Shown here piece by piece: positions 13,501-28,500 of a stretch of DNA of 64,000 nucleotides; position 1 is the first letter of the stretch; each line of letters begins with the position of its first letter. A program made the position numbers and the translations under genes. The notes below the pieces were generated by a model, which had not been told where the DNA came from, searched no databases, and saw only the letters and a list, made by a program, of their open reading frames with translations. Origin of the DNA: Limnoperna fortunei (Eukaryota > Mollusca > Bivalvia > Mytilida > Modiolidae); the NCBI GenBank assembly GCA_944474755.1, contig OX104116.1:11225547-11289546 (forward strand). The letters are read 5' to 3'.

Positions 13501-16500
13501 GATCATGCCATCAAATGTATTTATAGCATGTCCATATACCTCGCCCCCATGGGATGACACAACAATTACCAAACACTGTTTCTTTTCCAACATAGGATCC
13601 TTAGCACCTAGATAATTATTGCAGTTAAAGTTAGGTTATAACTGATTTATTTTCAGACTGATTTAAAGCTTTATAGGATAATTAATTGGGCGGAGTGAAT
13701 ATCCAAAATATGATCACCAGTGCCGCATAACGCATCTGATTAAACGAGTGCGCGAAACTTGTTCCGCGCACGAGTTTAATGTGATGCTTTATGCGGCACG
13801 AGTGATCATATTTTGGATATTCACGATGCCACCAATTGATTATCCTATTTATTATATAGATCAAAATTGTTTTCGTAACATTTTAATGCTTAATCCTAAA
13901 TTTTATTAACGGGGGATGAATGTCTGTATAGTACAAAACCATTGTGACATTTTGGCGGGAAAAAACCCGAGAGTGAAAATAAACGATAATTTTCACATGT
14001 GATTTAGCGTGATTTCTGTCACTCAGAAAATTCGATATTTCATCTGTATCTATATAATAATGCTTACTATCTAGCAAGCAGTATGTCACCTATAGATGCA
14101 TATTCAGGTCAACGAATAGAATTTACAAATTCAATACAGTAAATGTATCATATACTTTTTACAAATATGACATTTTTTGCATATGATTATGTACATGTAA
14201 TATGACCAGAATTATCAATAGTCCTACTCTCACGACATAATTTATCCATATTTTATTTCTCATACTAAATCACTTCTGATATTTCCAGGGTCATCTGTTT
14301 GACATTTAAAGTGATCTTAAGTATGTATGATAGAAAAAATGATACTTAAAATAACTTTTGCCCTGGTATCATCCCTCAACCCATACAGGGCTTGAGTTTG
14401 TCTCACTAATATGGGGTCTCTATGATACCAGTGCAAATATGGAAAAAGTCAGTTTTTCTTCTCTATTTATTGCATACTTAATGTTTTAAATCAGAAACAC
14501 CACTTTTTTCACTAATAAAACTTCAGCAAAGATAAATAAACTTGATCTTGATCACGATGATTTCAAGTCATATTGGCTTTTTTCTGATTGTGTTGTTTAT
14601 ACGAATTGCACGTTATATTTTACAGATTAATTATAAGCTAATTGTAAAAGAAGTTTAAAGCTTCATTATTTCATTACTTTTATTTTTAACTAAATTTTAA
14701 GATACAATTGTCACATAAAGCCACAATTAAAAACATTCTAGTCTGTACTAGTATTTTAAAATATTACTTGCAGTGTAAAAAAGTATACACTTACATTTTA
14801 TTAGTTCACTTTTCAAATCTTCTGTTGTTCGGTTAACAAACTGTTCCCATCTAATTTCAAAATTAAGATTATAAAATAATTCAATCATGTTAATAAGATC
14901 ATTCTGAGCACCATTCCTTAATAACTTTTCTTTTTGGAAATTTTGACCAGTGATAAATAATGCTAATCCTGGTTTAGGGATGTTATCTTCGGGTTCAACA
15001 ATAAATGGCAAATTCAAGGATAGACCAATTTCTCTATTAGAAGAATTGTCTCCATTCCCTTGTAATGTATTCTGATTATTTCCCTTGTCCAAAGAGACAG
15101 TTTGTGTATTTCCACTGATCATAGCAGTTCCACTATCTCCATATACTGTCTGTATGTTTGATGAATTGTATGTTTGACCACTTTGAACTGAAGCTTCTTT
15201 TACATTTGTTAAGTCAACCATTTTGGCAATGTTCCAGGCATTGTCCGATGCCCCAGCTGGGATGATAGTAGCTGTGTATGCAGGAACACTATCCTTTTTC
15301 TTTTTGATGCCTAGTTTTCTAAAATATTGTAAACAATTAAATTTTATGCTATACTGTCCCCCAAATGACTACCAAATATATCCAAGATATACCAGCTATA
15401 CTGCTGTCACAAGGTACAGAATACATTGCAGTATTGTAACTGATAATATGTTGGTTGTAAAAAACCTTTCAGTATGCATGTACTTTTAAAACACAAGCAA
15501 ACAATAATTATTGAACAAAAATCATCACCTCAAATTAATACTAGTCATGTAAGTAGATCCCGCACAAATCTCACAACAGTTCATATTATAGGCTCTAGTC
15601 TTTTCCAAGAATCCTCAGGTCCCAGGCAAAAAAAGAGTTGGATGGCAGAGGGATCTGAGACTAGCTATAGTCCAGACAATATAAAATGCTTGACAATGTA
15701 ATTTCATAAATTCTGGAGTTAGTGTTGGGCACAGTGTACAAAAAGTTTTTTTTTCAATAGTTTTCTGACTGTAATCCATATGCATATTTTTAATCTTTAT
15801 AAAGGCTGTATTAAAGCACTACTAGTATTTATTTTCTGCCCATAGGTCAAGACATCTTTTACATTAAGTACTAGTAGTCTTGAGAAAAATTAAGTACATG
15901 TATTCCACATTCAATCCTAGTCGAGAAAACATGATGAATCTTAAAAGAAGCCTTTAAAAACATTTGACAAGTTTCAAGTTAATACAAAACTGCATCTAAG
16001 ATGAACTGTTAAATATGTTTGTATAATTTCATACTAATAAAACTTACTCTTTCAGCTTTCTAAATGGTCCATCTAAAAAAAACATTTGAAAACATTGTAA
16101 ACTGATACTGGTATGTTTCATTGTTTTATTAATCCATTTCTAATAAAAATATATGATATCAAGTACTACATACCCATTATATTTTTCACCAGGCGTTAAA
16201 AACTACATATTTATTATTATGTTTAAATCATTGAAATACTCATTTCAATATTTGCCGCATCACATTTGCAATCAACAGCACCTTGTTCATCTCCGCTCTG
16301 GAAATATTTACTTTATAGCCCATTTGACAAGTATCAGGGGGTATATACATGTAGTGATCCTCAGGTTTGTCCAAGTTGGGTTTTGGGGTGATAATTCAAA
16401 AAGCTTGATTTTGATTTCAATGAAACTGTGGTATATTGTTACATATATGGTGGGGAAAGAAGCCTATTGATGCTATAGGAAATCTGTCAAAGGTCAAAGT

Positions 16501-19500
16501 CACAGTCAATAGTTGGAAATTTTTAGCAAAAAGATGTTTTCAGACAATAACTCAAAAGTTTGCATCCGATTTCAATAAAACTTTGGGATACACTTTTATA
16601 TTAGACGGATCAGAAGCCTATCCACTTTTTAGGCATTGCACCAATTTTAAACGGCACAGTTGCCAAAAAATGATAGAAATATTTACCAAAAAGATGTTTC
16701 CATACAATAACTCTAAAAAATGTGCATTTGAAATGAAACTTTAGGATATTATCAAATACATGTATCAGGTAGGTAAGAAGCCATATTCATGCTGGAGAAA
16801 AGCCATCAAAGGACAAGGTTGACATGTACAGTTGACAAAAAGATTCCAAATTTTTATGAAGAAGATTTTAGAAACTTTAGGCGGGATGTCAGTGATCCTT
16901 AGATCCAATTTTTAGTTTCTTTTGTTTTGAACTGGTTATTAACCAGTTGCATGCTAGGCTTTATGTACAAAGTAAACCTCAGACTGGAACCAGCTTTTCT
17001 TGTGTGGTGCATGCCACAGGACGGACGGGTGGATGCAGTCATTCAGTATATCTATGATTTTGAAATAATAGTCTTAGTTAAATTAACAATTTTAATAACA
17101 AAAAAAAACAAACAAACACAAAACAAATCAGTGTTGAAATACAATAATTACAACTACAAAATACAAATGTTCAAAATGTCCCAATAAGCCAGTATTCAAT
17201 TCATGTTAAAATCCATGGATCCATCAATTTCTATGACGAACTTTTGAAGAATTCAATATGTTAGTACTTTCCTCGACAGCATTATACTGGTCTGGTTTCA
17301 AATACAGTTCAGTGGTACATGTACAGTGTAGTTAATTTTCTGTTCCACTCCATACAGTAGGATACATATCCATACTAGGCTAGAACCTGATAAAGTAATT
17401 GTACAATAACGTTACGACCATTATCAGTTCTCACATTGGCTGTTGAAATATTTATACAAAAATATGAACTTAGTAATTCACGTTCAATTACTGAACAATA
17501 TATATTTGGTTATGCTGCTTATTACAAGTTACATGTGAAACAAATTGTTATTGCGTAACAAAATATAACAGACCATATTTGCATAATGCCACGTACAAAC
17601 GAAAATGCATTAACGCTTGTACTAAATCACCACGTACATTTGATTTGTACTCAATTTTCATGTATACTCGACATGTACAATACGTAATTAATATTTAATA
17701 CTAATAACGTCTCATGCACATACGTATTATCGGCACAGTAGTTACATTCATATAATTGTACACAGAAATTAATATATCGGTAAGCATAATTCATAATTTA
17801 CTGTTCAACAAAAACAATATTTAAAGGAGAACTTAACTGTACAGTTTAATAAAAACGTTTGTCGGCAGAACTATGAGAGTTTTAGAATAACGCTCAAAAC
17901 ATATGCAATATTTTAAATAAAATAAATAATAAACACTTACCTCAGAATTAATGCACATTTGCAAAACAGTATATTACATTTCAAACGAAACACAATTCAA
18001 AACTATATATTAAACAGGTGCGACATCCTTCCACCTGGAAAGCACGAGCTGAACTGATTAGGAATCGGGTGTTCCTAAATAGGTGTGTTACCTGTTTGAA
18101 AAACTCGTTTGGCTAATCTTATTTATAAATAGCCAACAGGTAAAGTACATATTAAGGCCACAACTATTCAATGCTGCAAATTACACTGCGAAACGAAACT
18201 GTACTGAGGCCATTGTAATTTCCACTCTGAAAATCATCTGTACACACAGATTTGATTTTTGAGCAGTCCCACCTCGGGAATCGAACTCGTGTCAGTTTAT
18301 AACATCTATGGCTACTGCGCCTAGCATGTAAAGACAGAGGTGTAACCTCTAGACCAGATCCGTCCGCTAAAAAACGGAGTTTCACTGGCCTAGTGTTACT
18401 TTTGGTTGAACATGTCATTTACATACACAATGTTTTTGTGCGACCTGAGCTTTAATTACAACGATTTTCATACAATCAGAATGGATCTGTAAGCAATTAT
18501 ACAGATGCGTGCATATAGTTGTTTTGAATTTCTATTTATAATTGTCTATTTATATATGCCCAACATCTGATTGTATTTCAACATTGGATCTTTAGAAATG
18601 CACTAAAGATACATAGTTAAGATAAATGATATTTATAAGTGTCTAAAGAATTAACCAAACAATGTCGTTGTAATTTCCACTCTGAAAATCATCTGTACAC
18701 ACAGATTTGATTTTTGAGCCGTCCCACCTCGGGAATCGAACTCGTGTCAGTTTATAACATCTATGGCTACTGCGCCTAGCATGTAAAGACAGAGGTGTAA
18801 CCTCTAGACCAGATCCGTCCGCTAAAAAACGGAGTTTCACTTTCAAAGTAACACTAGGCCAGTAAAACTTATTAAGTATCGGATCGACAAACATTGACGA
18901 TACAGCATAAACAAAAAATAATATACAAGTCTAGAAGATTATGCTACGATACAAATGACGGTGTTTCTTGTCAAAAATTTAGACAAAGATTGACCAACGA
19001 ATGGCCTTAGTCATTGAATGTCAATATAAATAAATGACGTAAACAAGTCATAACATATTAATCTTAAACTTTCTCATTTCCAACTTAACCCAAAATAGTT
19101 GCTTTTCAAGTCCGCCAGGCGCGGACGTGCCGTGCTGTTATTTGGCTTTCCTCAAATATTCCAACAAGATGTAATCAAAATTACCAAGGTGACAAATTCC
19201 TTACGCCAGACGCGCGTTTCGTCTACTTAAGACTCATCAGTGGCGTTTAACTCTAAATGCTTCAAGTATTTTTTCATTCGGTGATGGAAGGATATAAGTC
19301 CACTGGGATCGTGTAAAAACACAATACAGGTAGTTCAAAATATTATATAAACGTCTAAAGAGTCTACCAACCAGTAAAGCTTATTAAGTATCGGATCGAC
19401 AAACATGACGATACAGCATAAACAAAAAATAATATACAAGTCTAGAAGATTATGCAACAATACAAATGACGGTGTTTCTTGTCAAAAATTTAGACAAAGA

Positions 19501-22500
19501 CTGACCAACGAATGGCCTTAGTCATTGAATGTCAATATAAATAAATGACGTAAACAAGTCATAACATATTAATCTTAAACTTTCTCATTTCCAACTTAAC
19601 CCAAAATAGTTGCTTTTCAAGTCCGCCAGCCGCGGACGTGCCGTGCTGTTACTTGGCTTTCCTCAAATATTCCAACAAGATGTAATCAAAATTACCAAGG
19701 TGACAAATTCCTTACGCCAGACGCGCGTTTTGTCTACTTAAGACTCTTCAGTGGCGTTTAACTCTAAATGCTTCAAGTATTTTTTCATTCGGTGATGGAA
19801 GGATATAAGTCCACTGGGATCGTGTAAAAACACAATACAGGTAGTTCAAAATATTATATAAACGTCTAAAGAGTCTACCAACCAGTAAAGCTTATTAAGT
19901 ATCGGATCGACAAACATGACGATACAGCATAAACAAAAAATAATATACAAGTCTAGAAGATTATGCAACGATACAAATGACGGTGTTTCTTGTCAAAAAT
20001 TTAGACAAAGACTGACCAACGAATGGCCTTAGTCATTGAATGTCAATATAAATAAATGAAGTAAACAAGTCATAACATATTAATCTTAAACTTTCTCATT
20101 TCCAACTTAACCCAAAATAGTTGCTTTTCAAGTCCGCCAGGCGCGGACGTGCCGTGCTGTTATTTGGCTTTCCTCAAATATTCCAACAAGATGTAATCAA
20201 AATTACCAAGGTGACAAATTCCTTACGCCAGACGCGCGTTTCGTCTACTTAAGACTCATCAGTGGCGTTTAACTCTAAATGCTTCAAGTATTTTTTCATT
20301 CGGTGATGGAAGGATATAAGTCCACTGGGATCGTGTAAAAACACAATACAGGTAGTTCAAAATATTATATAAACGTCTAAAGAGTCTACCAACCAGTAAA
20401 GCTTATTAAGTATCGGATCGACAAACATGACGATACAGCATAAACAAAAAATAATATACAAGTCTAGAAGATTATGCAACGATACAAATGACGGTGTTTC
20501 TTGTCAAAAATTTAGACAAAGACTGACCAACGAATGGCCTTAGTCATTGAATGTCAATATAAATAAATGACGTAAACAAGTCATAACATATTAATCTTAA
20601 ACTTTCTCATTTCCAACTTAACCCAAAATAGTTGCTTTTCAAGTCTGCCAGCCGCGGACGTGCCGTGCTGTTACTTGGCTTTCCTCAAATATTCCAACAA
20701 GATGTAATCAAAATTACCAAGGTGACAAATTCCTTACGCCAGACGCGCGTTTCGTCTACTTAAGACTCATCAGTGGCGTTTAACTCTAAATGCTTCAAGT
20801 ATTTTTTCATTCGGTGATGGAAGGATATAAGTCCACTGGGATCGTGTAAAAACACAATACAGGTAGTTCAAAATATTATATAAACGTCTAAAGAGTCTAC
20901 CAACCAGTAAAGCTTATTAAGTATCGGATCGACAAACATGACGATACAGCATAAACAAAAAATAATATACAAGTCTAGAAGATTATGCAACGATACAAAT
21001 GACGGTGTTTCTTGTCAAAAATTTAGACAAAGACTGACCAACGAATGGCCTTAGTCATTGAATGTCAATATAAATAAATGACGTAAACAAGTCATAACAT
21101 ATTAATCTTAAACTTTCTCATTTCCAACTTAACCCAAAATAGTTGCTTTTCAAGTCCGCCAGCCGCGGACGTGCCGTGCTGTTACTTGGCTTTCCTCAAA
21201 TATTCCAACAAGATGTAATCAAAATTACCAAGGTGACAAATTCCTTACGCCAGACGCGCGTTTTGTCTACTTAAGACTCTTCAGTGGCGTTTAACTCTAA
21301 ATGCTTCAAGTATTTTTTCATTCGGTGATGGAAGGATATAAGTCCACTGGGATCGTGTAAAAACACAATACAGGTAGTTCAAAATATTATATAAACGTCT
21401 AAAGAGTCTACCAACCAGTAAAGCTTATTAAGTATCGGATCGACAAACATGACGATACAGCATAAACAAAAAATAATATACAAGTCTAGAAGATTATGCA
21501 ACGATACAAATGACGGTGTTTCTTGTCAAAAATTTAGACAAAGACTGACCAACGAATGGCCTTAGTCATTGAATGTCAATATAAATAAATGACGTAAACA
21601 AGTCATAACATATTAATCTTAAACTTTCTCATTTCCAACTTAACCCAAAATAGTTGCTTTTCAAGTCTGCCAGCCGCGGACGTGCCGTGCTGTTACTTGG
21701 CTTTCCTCAAATATTCCAACAAGATGTAATCAAAATTACCAAGGTGACAAATTCCTTACGCCAGACGCGCGTTTCGTCTACTTAAGACTCATCAGTGGCG
21801 TTTAACTCTAAATGCTTCAAGTATTTTTTCATTCGGTGATGGAAGGATATAAGTCCACTGGGATCGTGTAAAAACACAATACAGGTAGTTCAAAATATTA
21901 TATAAACGTCTAAAGAGTCTACCAACCAGTAAAACTTATTAAGTATCGGATCGACAAACATTGACGATACAGCATAAACAAAAAATAATATACAAGTCTA
22001 GAAGATTATGCAACGATACAAATGACGGTGTTTCTTGTCAAAAATTTAGACAAAGACTGACCAACGAATGGCCTTAGTCATTGAATGTCAATATAAATAA
22101 ATGACGTAAACAAGTCATAACATATTAATCTTAAACTTTCTCATTTCCAACTTAACCCAAAATAGTTGCTTTTCAAGTCTGCCAGCCGCGGACGTGCCGT
22201 GCTGTTACTTGGCTTTCCTCAAATATTCCAACAAGATGTAATCAAAATTACCAAGGTGACAAATTCCTTACGCCAGACGCGCGTTTCGTCTACTTAAGAC
22301 TCATCAGTGGCGTTTAACTCTAAATGCTTCAAGTATTTTTTCATTCGGTGATGGAAGGATATAAGTCCACTGGGATCGTGTAAAAACACAATACAGGTAG
22401 TTCAAAATATTATATAAACGTCTAAAGAGTCTACCAACCAGTAAAACTTATTAAGTATCGGATCGACAAACATTGACGATACAGCATAAACAAAAAATAA

Positions 22501-25500
22501 TATACAAGTCTAGAAGATTATGCAACGATACAAATGACGGTGTTTCTTGTCAAAAATTTAGACAAAGACTGACCAACGAATGGCCTTAGTCATTGAATGT
22601 CAATATAAATAAATGACGTAAACAAGTCATAACATATTAATCTTAAACTTTCTCATTTCCAACTTAACCCAAAATAGTTGCTTTTCAAGTCCGCCAGCCG
22701 CGGACGTGCCGTGCTGTTACTTGGCTTTCCTCAAATATTCCAACAAGATGTAATCAAAATTAACAAGGTGACAAATTCCTTACGCCAGACGCGCGTTTCG
22801 TCTACTTAACACCAATTCTCCATAAGGATCAAAGGATTTCCATATAGGGTGAGACATGACATGTCTCAGATTTAGCTGATGTTCATTTAATAAGTTGAAA
22901 TTGACCATTGGATCACAAAATGATTATTATTTGTTATGATTTGACTACGGTTGCCATGGTAACGGTGGCGGCCATTTTGGGCCGATTAAAATACAGTGAA
23001 AAGGGCAATATTCAAATCCCAATTTTTCAGGGGAAAATCGATTCATATTCAATATAGTTTCTTTATTTGCTTAATTCAATATCTCATTGACAATATTCAA
23101 AACAGTTACAACACTTTAAGTATATGTGTGATCAGACTGAGACTATTGAACATGTAAAGAAATAGTGCATTATTCTCTATAATTTTTGGTAAAAAATATT
23201 ACCATTTTTGACACTTTTCTGACTCCATTTTCAGAAAATGCACCAATCACAAATAATCATCATGAATATAATTACATAGATTGATGATTAATATTCAAAA
23301 ATTTTAAAAATCTCAATGGGGTAAGAAAAAATGTCTTTAAAAAACACTGTTAAAGATGGTTACCATGGTAATAAAACAACAACGGCAATTTTTCTATATT
23401 TAAATACACGTATGACCATACTTCTAATATGAGCCAAGATAACAATTGTTGTCATCATATGTACCTAAAATGATCTTTTCAACATAGTATGACCTTAGAA
23501 AACTTTCAAGGTCACTTGTATGGTTCTCAAGGTCACTTAAAATTGAGTTTGCTTTGAGATTTTCATATTTAAAAGTTCAATTTTTAGTTGACCTTGACCT
23601 TGAGACACTGTACCCTCAAATGATTTCAATGTCACTTTAAGTTTATAGTATGTCGGTTAAAAATATAAATTGAGGATGATTAAATTTATTCCTAAGAGAA
23701 ACAGTAGTTTCATGAAAATACTGAACAATACAAAAATGGCTTTTTTCACAAGTTACCATGGTAACCATCTTTGACAGTGTTTTCTATAGAAATCTTTTGT
23801 TACCCCATTGAGACTTTTATAAGTTTTGAATATTAATCATCAATTTATGTAATTATATTCATGACGAGTATTTGTGATTGGTGCATTTTCTGAAAATGGA
23901 GTCAGTAAAGTGGCAAAAATGGTAATTTTTAGTAGAAAAATTCCAGAAAAAATGCATGATTTCTTGACATATTGGATAGACTCATTCTGACTAAACATTT
24001 ATATTTAGTCTTGAAACTGTTTTGAATATTGTCAATGAGGTATTGAATTAAGCAAATAAAATATTATATTGAATATGCATCGATTTTTGAATAACAAATT
24101 GGGAATTGAATATAGGCTATTTCGCAGTATGAGAAATGATAAAAAATGACCGCCTCAGTTACCATTGCAACCGTTGTCAATCATAACAAACAGTCATCAT
24201 TTTTATGATCCAATGGTCAATTGCAACTTATGAAATTAAAATCAGCAAAATCTGAGACATGTCATGTCCCAGTTATTTTGGTGCTTAGGGATAATTGGTC
24301 TTAAGACTCATCAGTGGCGTTTAACTCTAAATGCTTCAAGTATTTTTTCATTCTGTGATGGAAGGATATAAGTCCACTGGGATCGTGTAAAAACACAATA
24401 CAGGTAGTTCAAAATATTATATAAACGTCTAAAGAGTCTACCAACCAGTAAAGCTTATTAAGTATCGGATCGACAAACATGACGATACAGCATAAACAAA
24501 AAATAATATACAAGTCTAAAAGATTATGCAACGATACAAATGACGGTGTTTCTTGTCAAAAATTTAGACAAAGACTGACCAACGAATGGCCTTAGTCATT
24601 GAATGTCAATATAAATAAATGAAGTAAACAAGTCATAACATATTAATCTTAAACTTTCTCATTTCCAACTTAACCCAAAATAGTTGCTTTTCAAGTCCGC
24701 CAGGCGCGGACGTGCCGTGCTGTTATTTGGCTTTCCTCAAATATTCCAACAAGATGTAATCAAAATTACCAAGGTGACAAATTCCTTACGCCAGACGCGC
24801 GTTTCGTCTACTTAAGACTCATCAGTGGCGTTTAACTCTAAATGCTTCAAGTATTTTTTCATTCGGTGATGGAAGGATATAAGTCCACTGGGATCGTGTA
24901 AAAACACAATACAGGTAGTTCAAAATATTATATAAACGTCTAAAGAGTCTACCAACCAGTAAAACTTATTAAGTATCGGATCGACAAACATGACGATACA
25001 GCATAAACAAAAAATAATATACAAGTCTAGAAGATTATGCAACGATACAAATGACGGTGTTTCTTGTCAAAAATTTAGACAAAGACTGACCAACGAATGG
25101 CCTTAGTCATTGAATGTCAATATAAATAAATGACGTAAACAAGTCATAACATATTAATCTTAAACTTTCTCATTTCCAACTTAACCCAAAATAGTTGCTT
25201 TTCAAGTCTGCCAGCCGCGGACGTGCCGTGCTGTTACTTGGCTTTCCTCAAATATTCCAACAAGATGTAATCAAAATTACCAAGGTGACAAATTCCTTAC
25301 GCCAGACGCGCGTTTCGTCTACTTAAGACTCATCAGTGGCGTTTAACTCTAAATGCTTCAAGTATTTTTTCATTCGGTGATGGAAGGATATAAGTCCACT
25401 GGGATCGTGTAAAAACACAATACAGGTAGTTCAAAATATTATATAAACGTCTAAAGAGTCTACCAACCAGTAAAGCTTATTAAGTATCGGATCGACAAAC

Positions 25501-28500
25501 ATGACGATACAGCATAAACAAAAAATAATATACAAGTCTAGAAGATTATGCAACGATACAAATGACGGTGTTTCTTGTCAAAAATTTAGACAAAGACTGA
25601 CCAACGAATGGCCTTAGTCATTGAATGTCAATATAAATAAATGACGTAAACAAGTCATAACATATTAATCTTAAACTTTCTCATTTCCAACTTAACCCAA
25701 AATAGTTGCTTTTCAAGTCCGCCAGCCGCGGACGTGCCGTGCTGTTACTTGGCTTTCCTCAAATATTCCAACAAGATGTAATCAAAATTACCAAGGTGAC
25801 AAATTCCTTACGCCAGACGCGCGTTTCGTCTACTTAAGACTCATCAGTGGCGTTTAACTCTAAATGCTTCAAGTATTTTTTCATTCGGTGATGGAAGGAT
25901 ATAAGTCCACTGGGATCGTGTAAAAACACAATACAGGTAGTTCAAAACATTATATAAACGCCTAAAGAGTTTACCAACCAGTAAAGCTTATTAAGTATCG
26001 GATCGACAAACATGACGATACAGCATAAACAAAAAATAATATACAAGTCTAGAAGATTATGCAACGATACAAATGACGGTGTTTCTTGTCAAAAATTTAG
26101 ACAAAGACTGACCAACGAATGGCCTTAGTCATTGAATGTCAATACATGTGTATAAATAAATGACGTAAACAAGTCATCACATATTAATCTTAAACTTTCT
26201 CATTTCCAACTTAACCCAAAATAGTTGCTTTTCAAGTCCGCCAGCCGCGGACGTGCCGTGCTGTTACTTGGCTTTCCTCAAATATTCCAACAAGATGTAA
26301 TCAAAATTACCAAGGTGACAAATTCCTTACGCCAGACGCGCGTTTCGTCTACTTAAGACTCATCAGTGGCGTTTAACTCTAAATGCTTCAAGTATTTTTT
26401 CATTCGGTGATGGAAGGATATAAGTCCACTGGGATCGTGTAAAAACACAATACAGGTAGTTCAAAATATTATATAAACATCTAAAGAGTCTACCAACCAG
26501 TAAAGCTTATTAAGTATCGGATCGACAAACATGACGATACAGCATAAACAAAAAATAATATACAAGTCTAGAAGATTATGCAACGATACAAATGACGGCG
26601 TTTCTTGTCAAAAATTTAGACAAAGACATGTAATATAAATGGCAAATATGCAGAGACTGCAATAGCAATACAGTGCATACGTGTATCAGAAACAATATAA
26701 TATTATCTATTTACAAGTAAATGGTAAAAATTCATGTATTATCTTGACAATACCTCCCCGATTTAAGAAAGTAATCCAAGTACTTTCTTTTAAACAAATC
26801 CTACATACGACTAAGAAAATCTGCGCCAACATTGTCCTTGCCTTTAATGGCAACAATTCTGAACCTATATGGTTGCAACTGTAATGACCACCTCATCAAA
26901 CGTGGAATTTCCATCTTGGATTTATGTAAATATGTCAAAGGTTAATAATCTGTCTCTAAAATGAACTGCTTCCAGTATATATACCTCTGAAACTTGTTAA
27001 CGGCCCATGCCAAACACTCCTTCTCTATATTAGAGTAATTCCGTTCACTCGTCTTTAATTTCCTACTAGCTTAAGAAATTGACATTTTGATGTCACCTTC
27101 ATATTGAAGTACAATAGCACCTATACCTGTATCAGATGCGTCCGTTTGAAGATAAAACTCTTGAGAAAAATCAGGCAACTTCAAAACTGGTGCATTTACT
27201 AATGCATTCTTTAAAGTTGTAAAAGCGTTTTCATGAATTTCTCCCCAAATTACCTGATTTGGTTGTCCCTTTTTAGTTAAATCTGTGAGAGGACACGCTA
27301 TCATTTAAAACATTTCGGTCATACTCAGCTAACCCTAGAAAACTCTTGACTCTTTAGGTCTTGGAACGCTTTGCATTACCTCAATTTTATTAGGATTTTG
27401 TGCTAGACGGTCTGTACCAACCATATGACCCAAAACTTCTAAATTACTGTATCCTATGTAACACTTTGAGGGTCAAGCAGTCAAATTTGCAGATGCTAAC
27501 CTTGACAGCACATTCTCCAAAACCTCTAAATGTTGTTTAAATGTAATTGTGTAAATTATAATATGGTTGACGAAATTATCAACATTTTCCAAACCCTCTA
27601 GAACTTTCCTCATACACCTGACAAAAGTAGCACCACTGTTTACCAAACTAAACGGTAAAACCTTGAAATGAAATAACCCTCTTGGTGTCTGGAATGCTGT
27701 TTTAGGTTTAGCATTATCGGTAAGTCCAATTTGCCAATATCCTTTGGATAAGTCTTTCTTTGATAAAAAACGATAACCAGACAACTTCGAAAACATTTCT
27801 TCAATGTTACCCATCGTCTCTGCATCAAAGACCGTGATACTATTTAGACCTCTAAAATCTAGACAAAACCTTTTACTCTGATTTTTATTCTTAGTAATCA
27901 CAAAAGGGCTTGAGTAAGGACTATCGGACCTATCTATAATATCCATTTGTAACATCTTGTCAACCTCTTGATTAACTGTTTTTAACATAGCACATATATG
28001 GCATTGGGTAAGGTTTAAACCTAATAGGGTCATCACAAGTAAGTTTAATATCGTGCAGCAATACATTCGTCCTACCAGGAACATCTGATAATACGTGTAA
28101 GTATTTATCAAGTAATTGTTGTACCTGCGCCATATCCTAGGGTTATAATTCCTCACAAATATGTACATCTCTTGTCGATTCTGTAGCCATGGCACTAGGT
28201 GTTACTACCAACTCACCTTCAGAATACTCCTTCTCGATTGAATTTTCCATCTCAAGATCAATGAATAATACCGTAGCTAAAAAGTTTACCTTATTCTCTG
28301 ATGTATTGACACATGGGTTGAGTGGTTCACGTTCTACATAAAGTTTCAACATATTGACATGGAATAATTTAACCTTACCACTCATATCAATTCTTTAATC
28401 CAGGTCACTAACCTTCTCAACAATAGTAAATGGTCCCTTCCAATGCATTAGCAATTTATTTGTTTTCGTGAGTAGTACTAAAACCTTTTGCCCCACCTTC

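Noticed and set aside
13682..13864. Minus-strand frame over the palindrome.
   Set aside because: It is produced by the foldback element; no protein features.
18213..18386. A functional tRNA gene.
   Set aside because: A-box and B-box resemblance is present, but the acceptor and anticodon stems do not pair; two copies with a common tail fit a SINE.
18164..18894. Two similar minus-strand frames (VKLRFLADGSGLEVTPLSLH) as a small gene family.
   Set aside because: They coincide with a tRNA-derived SINE in two copies; the shared peptide comes from the SINE head.
18862..26628. Regular repeats considered as a CRISPR array.
   Set aside because: Units are 511 bp without distinct spacers, and the DNA is animal.
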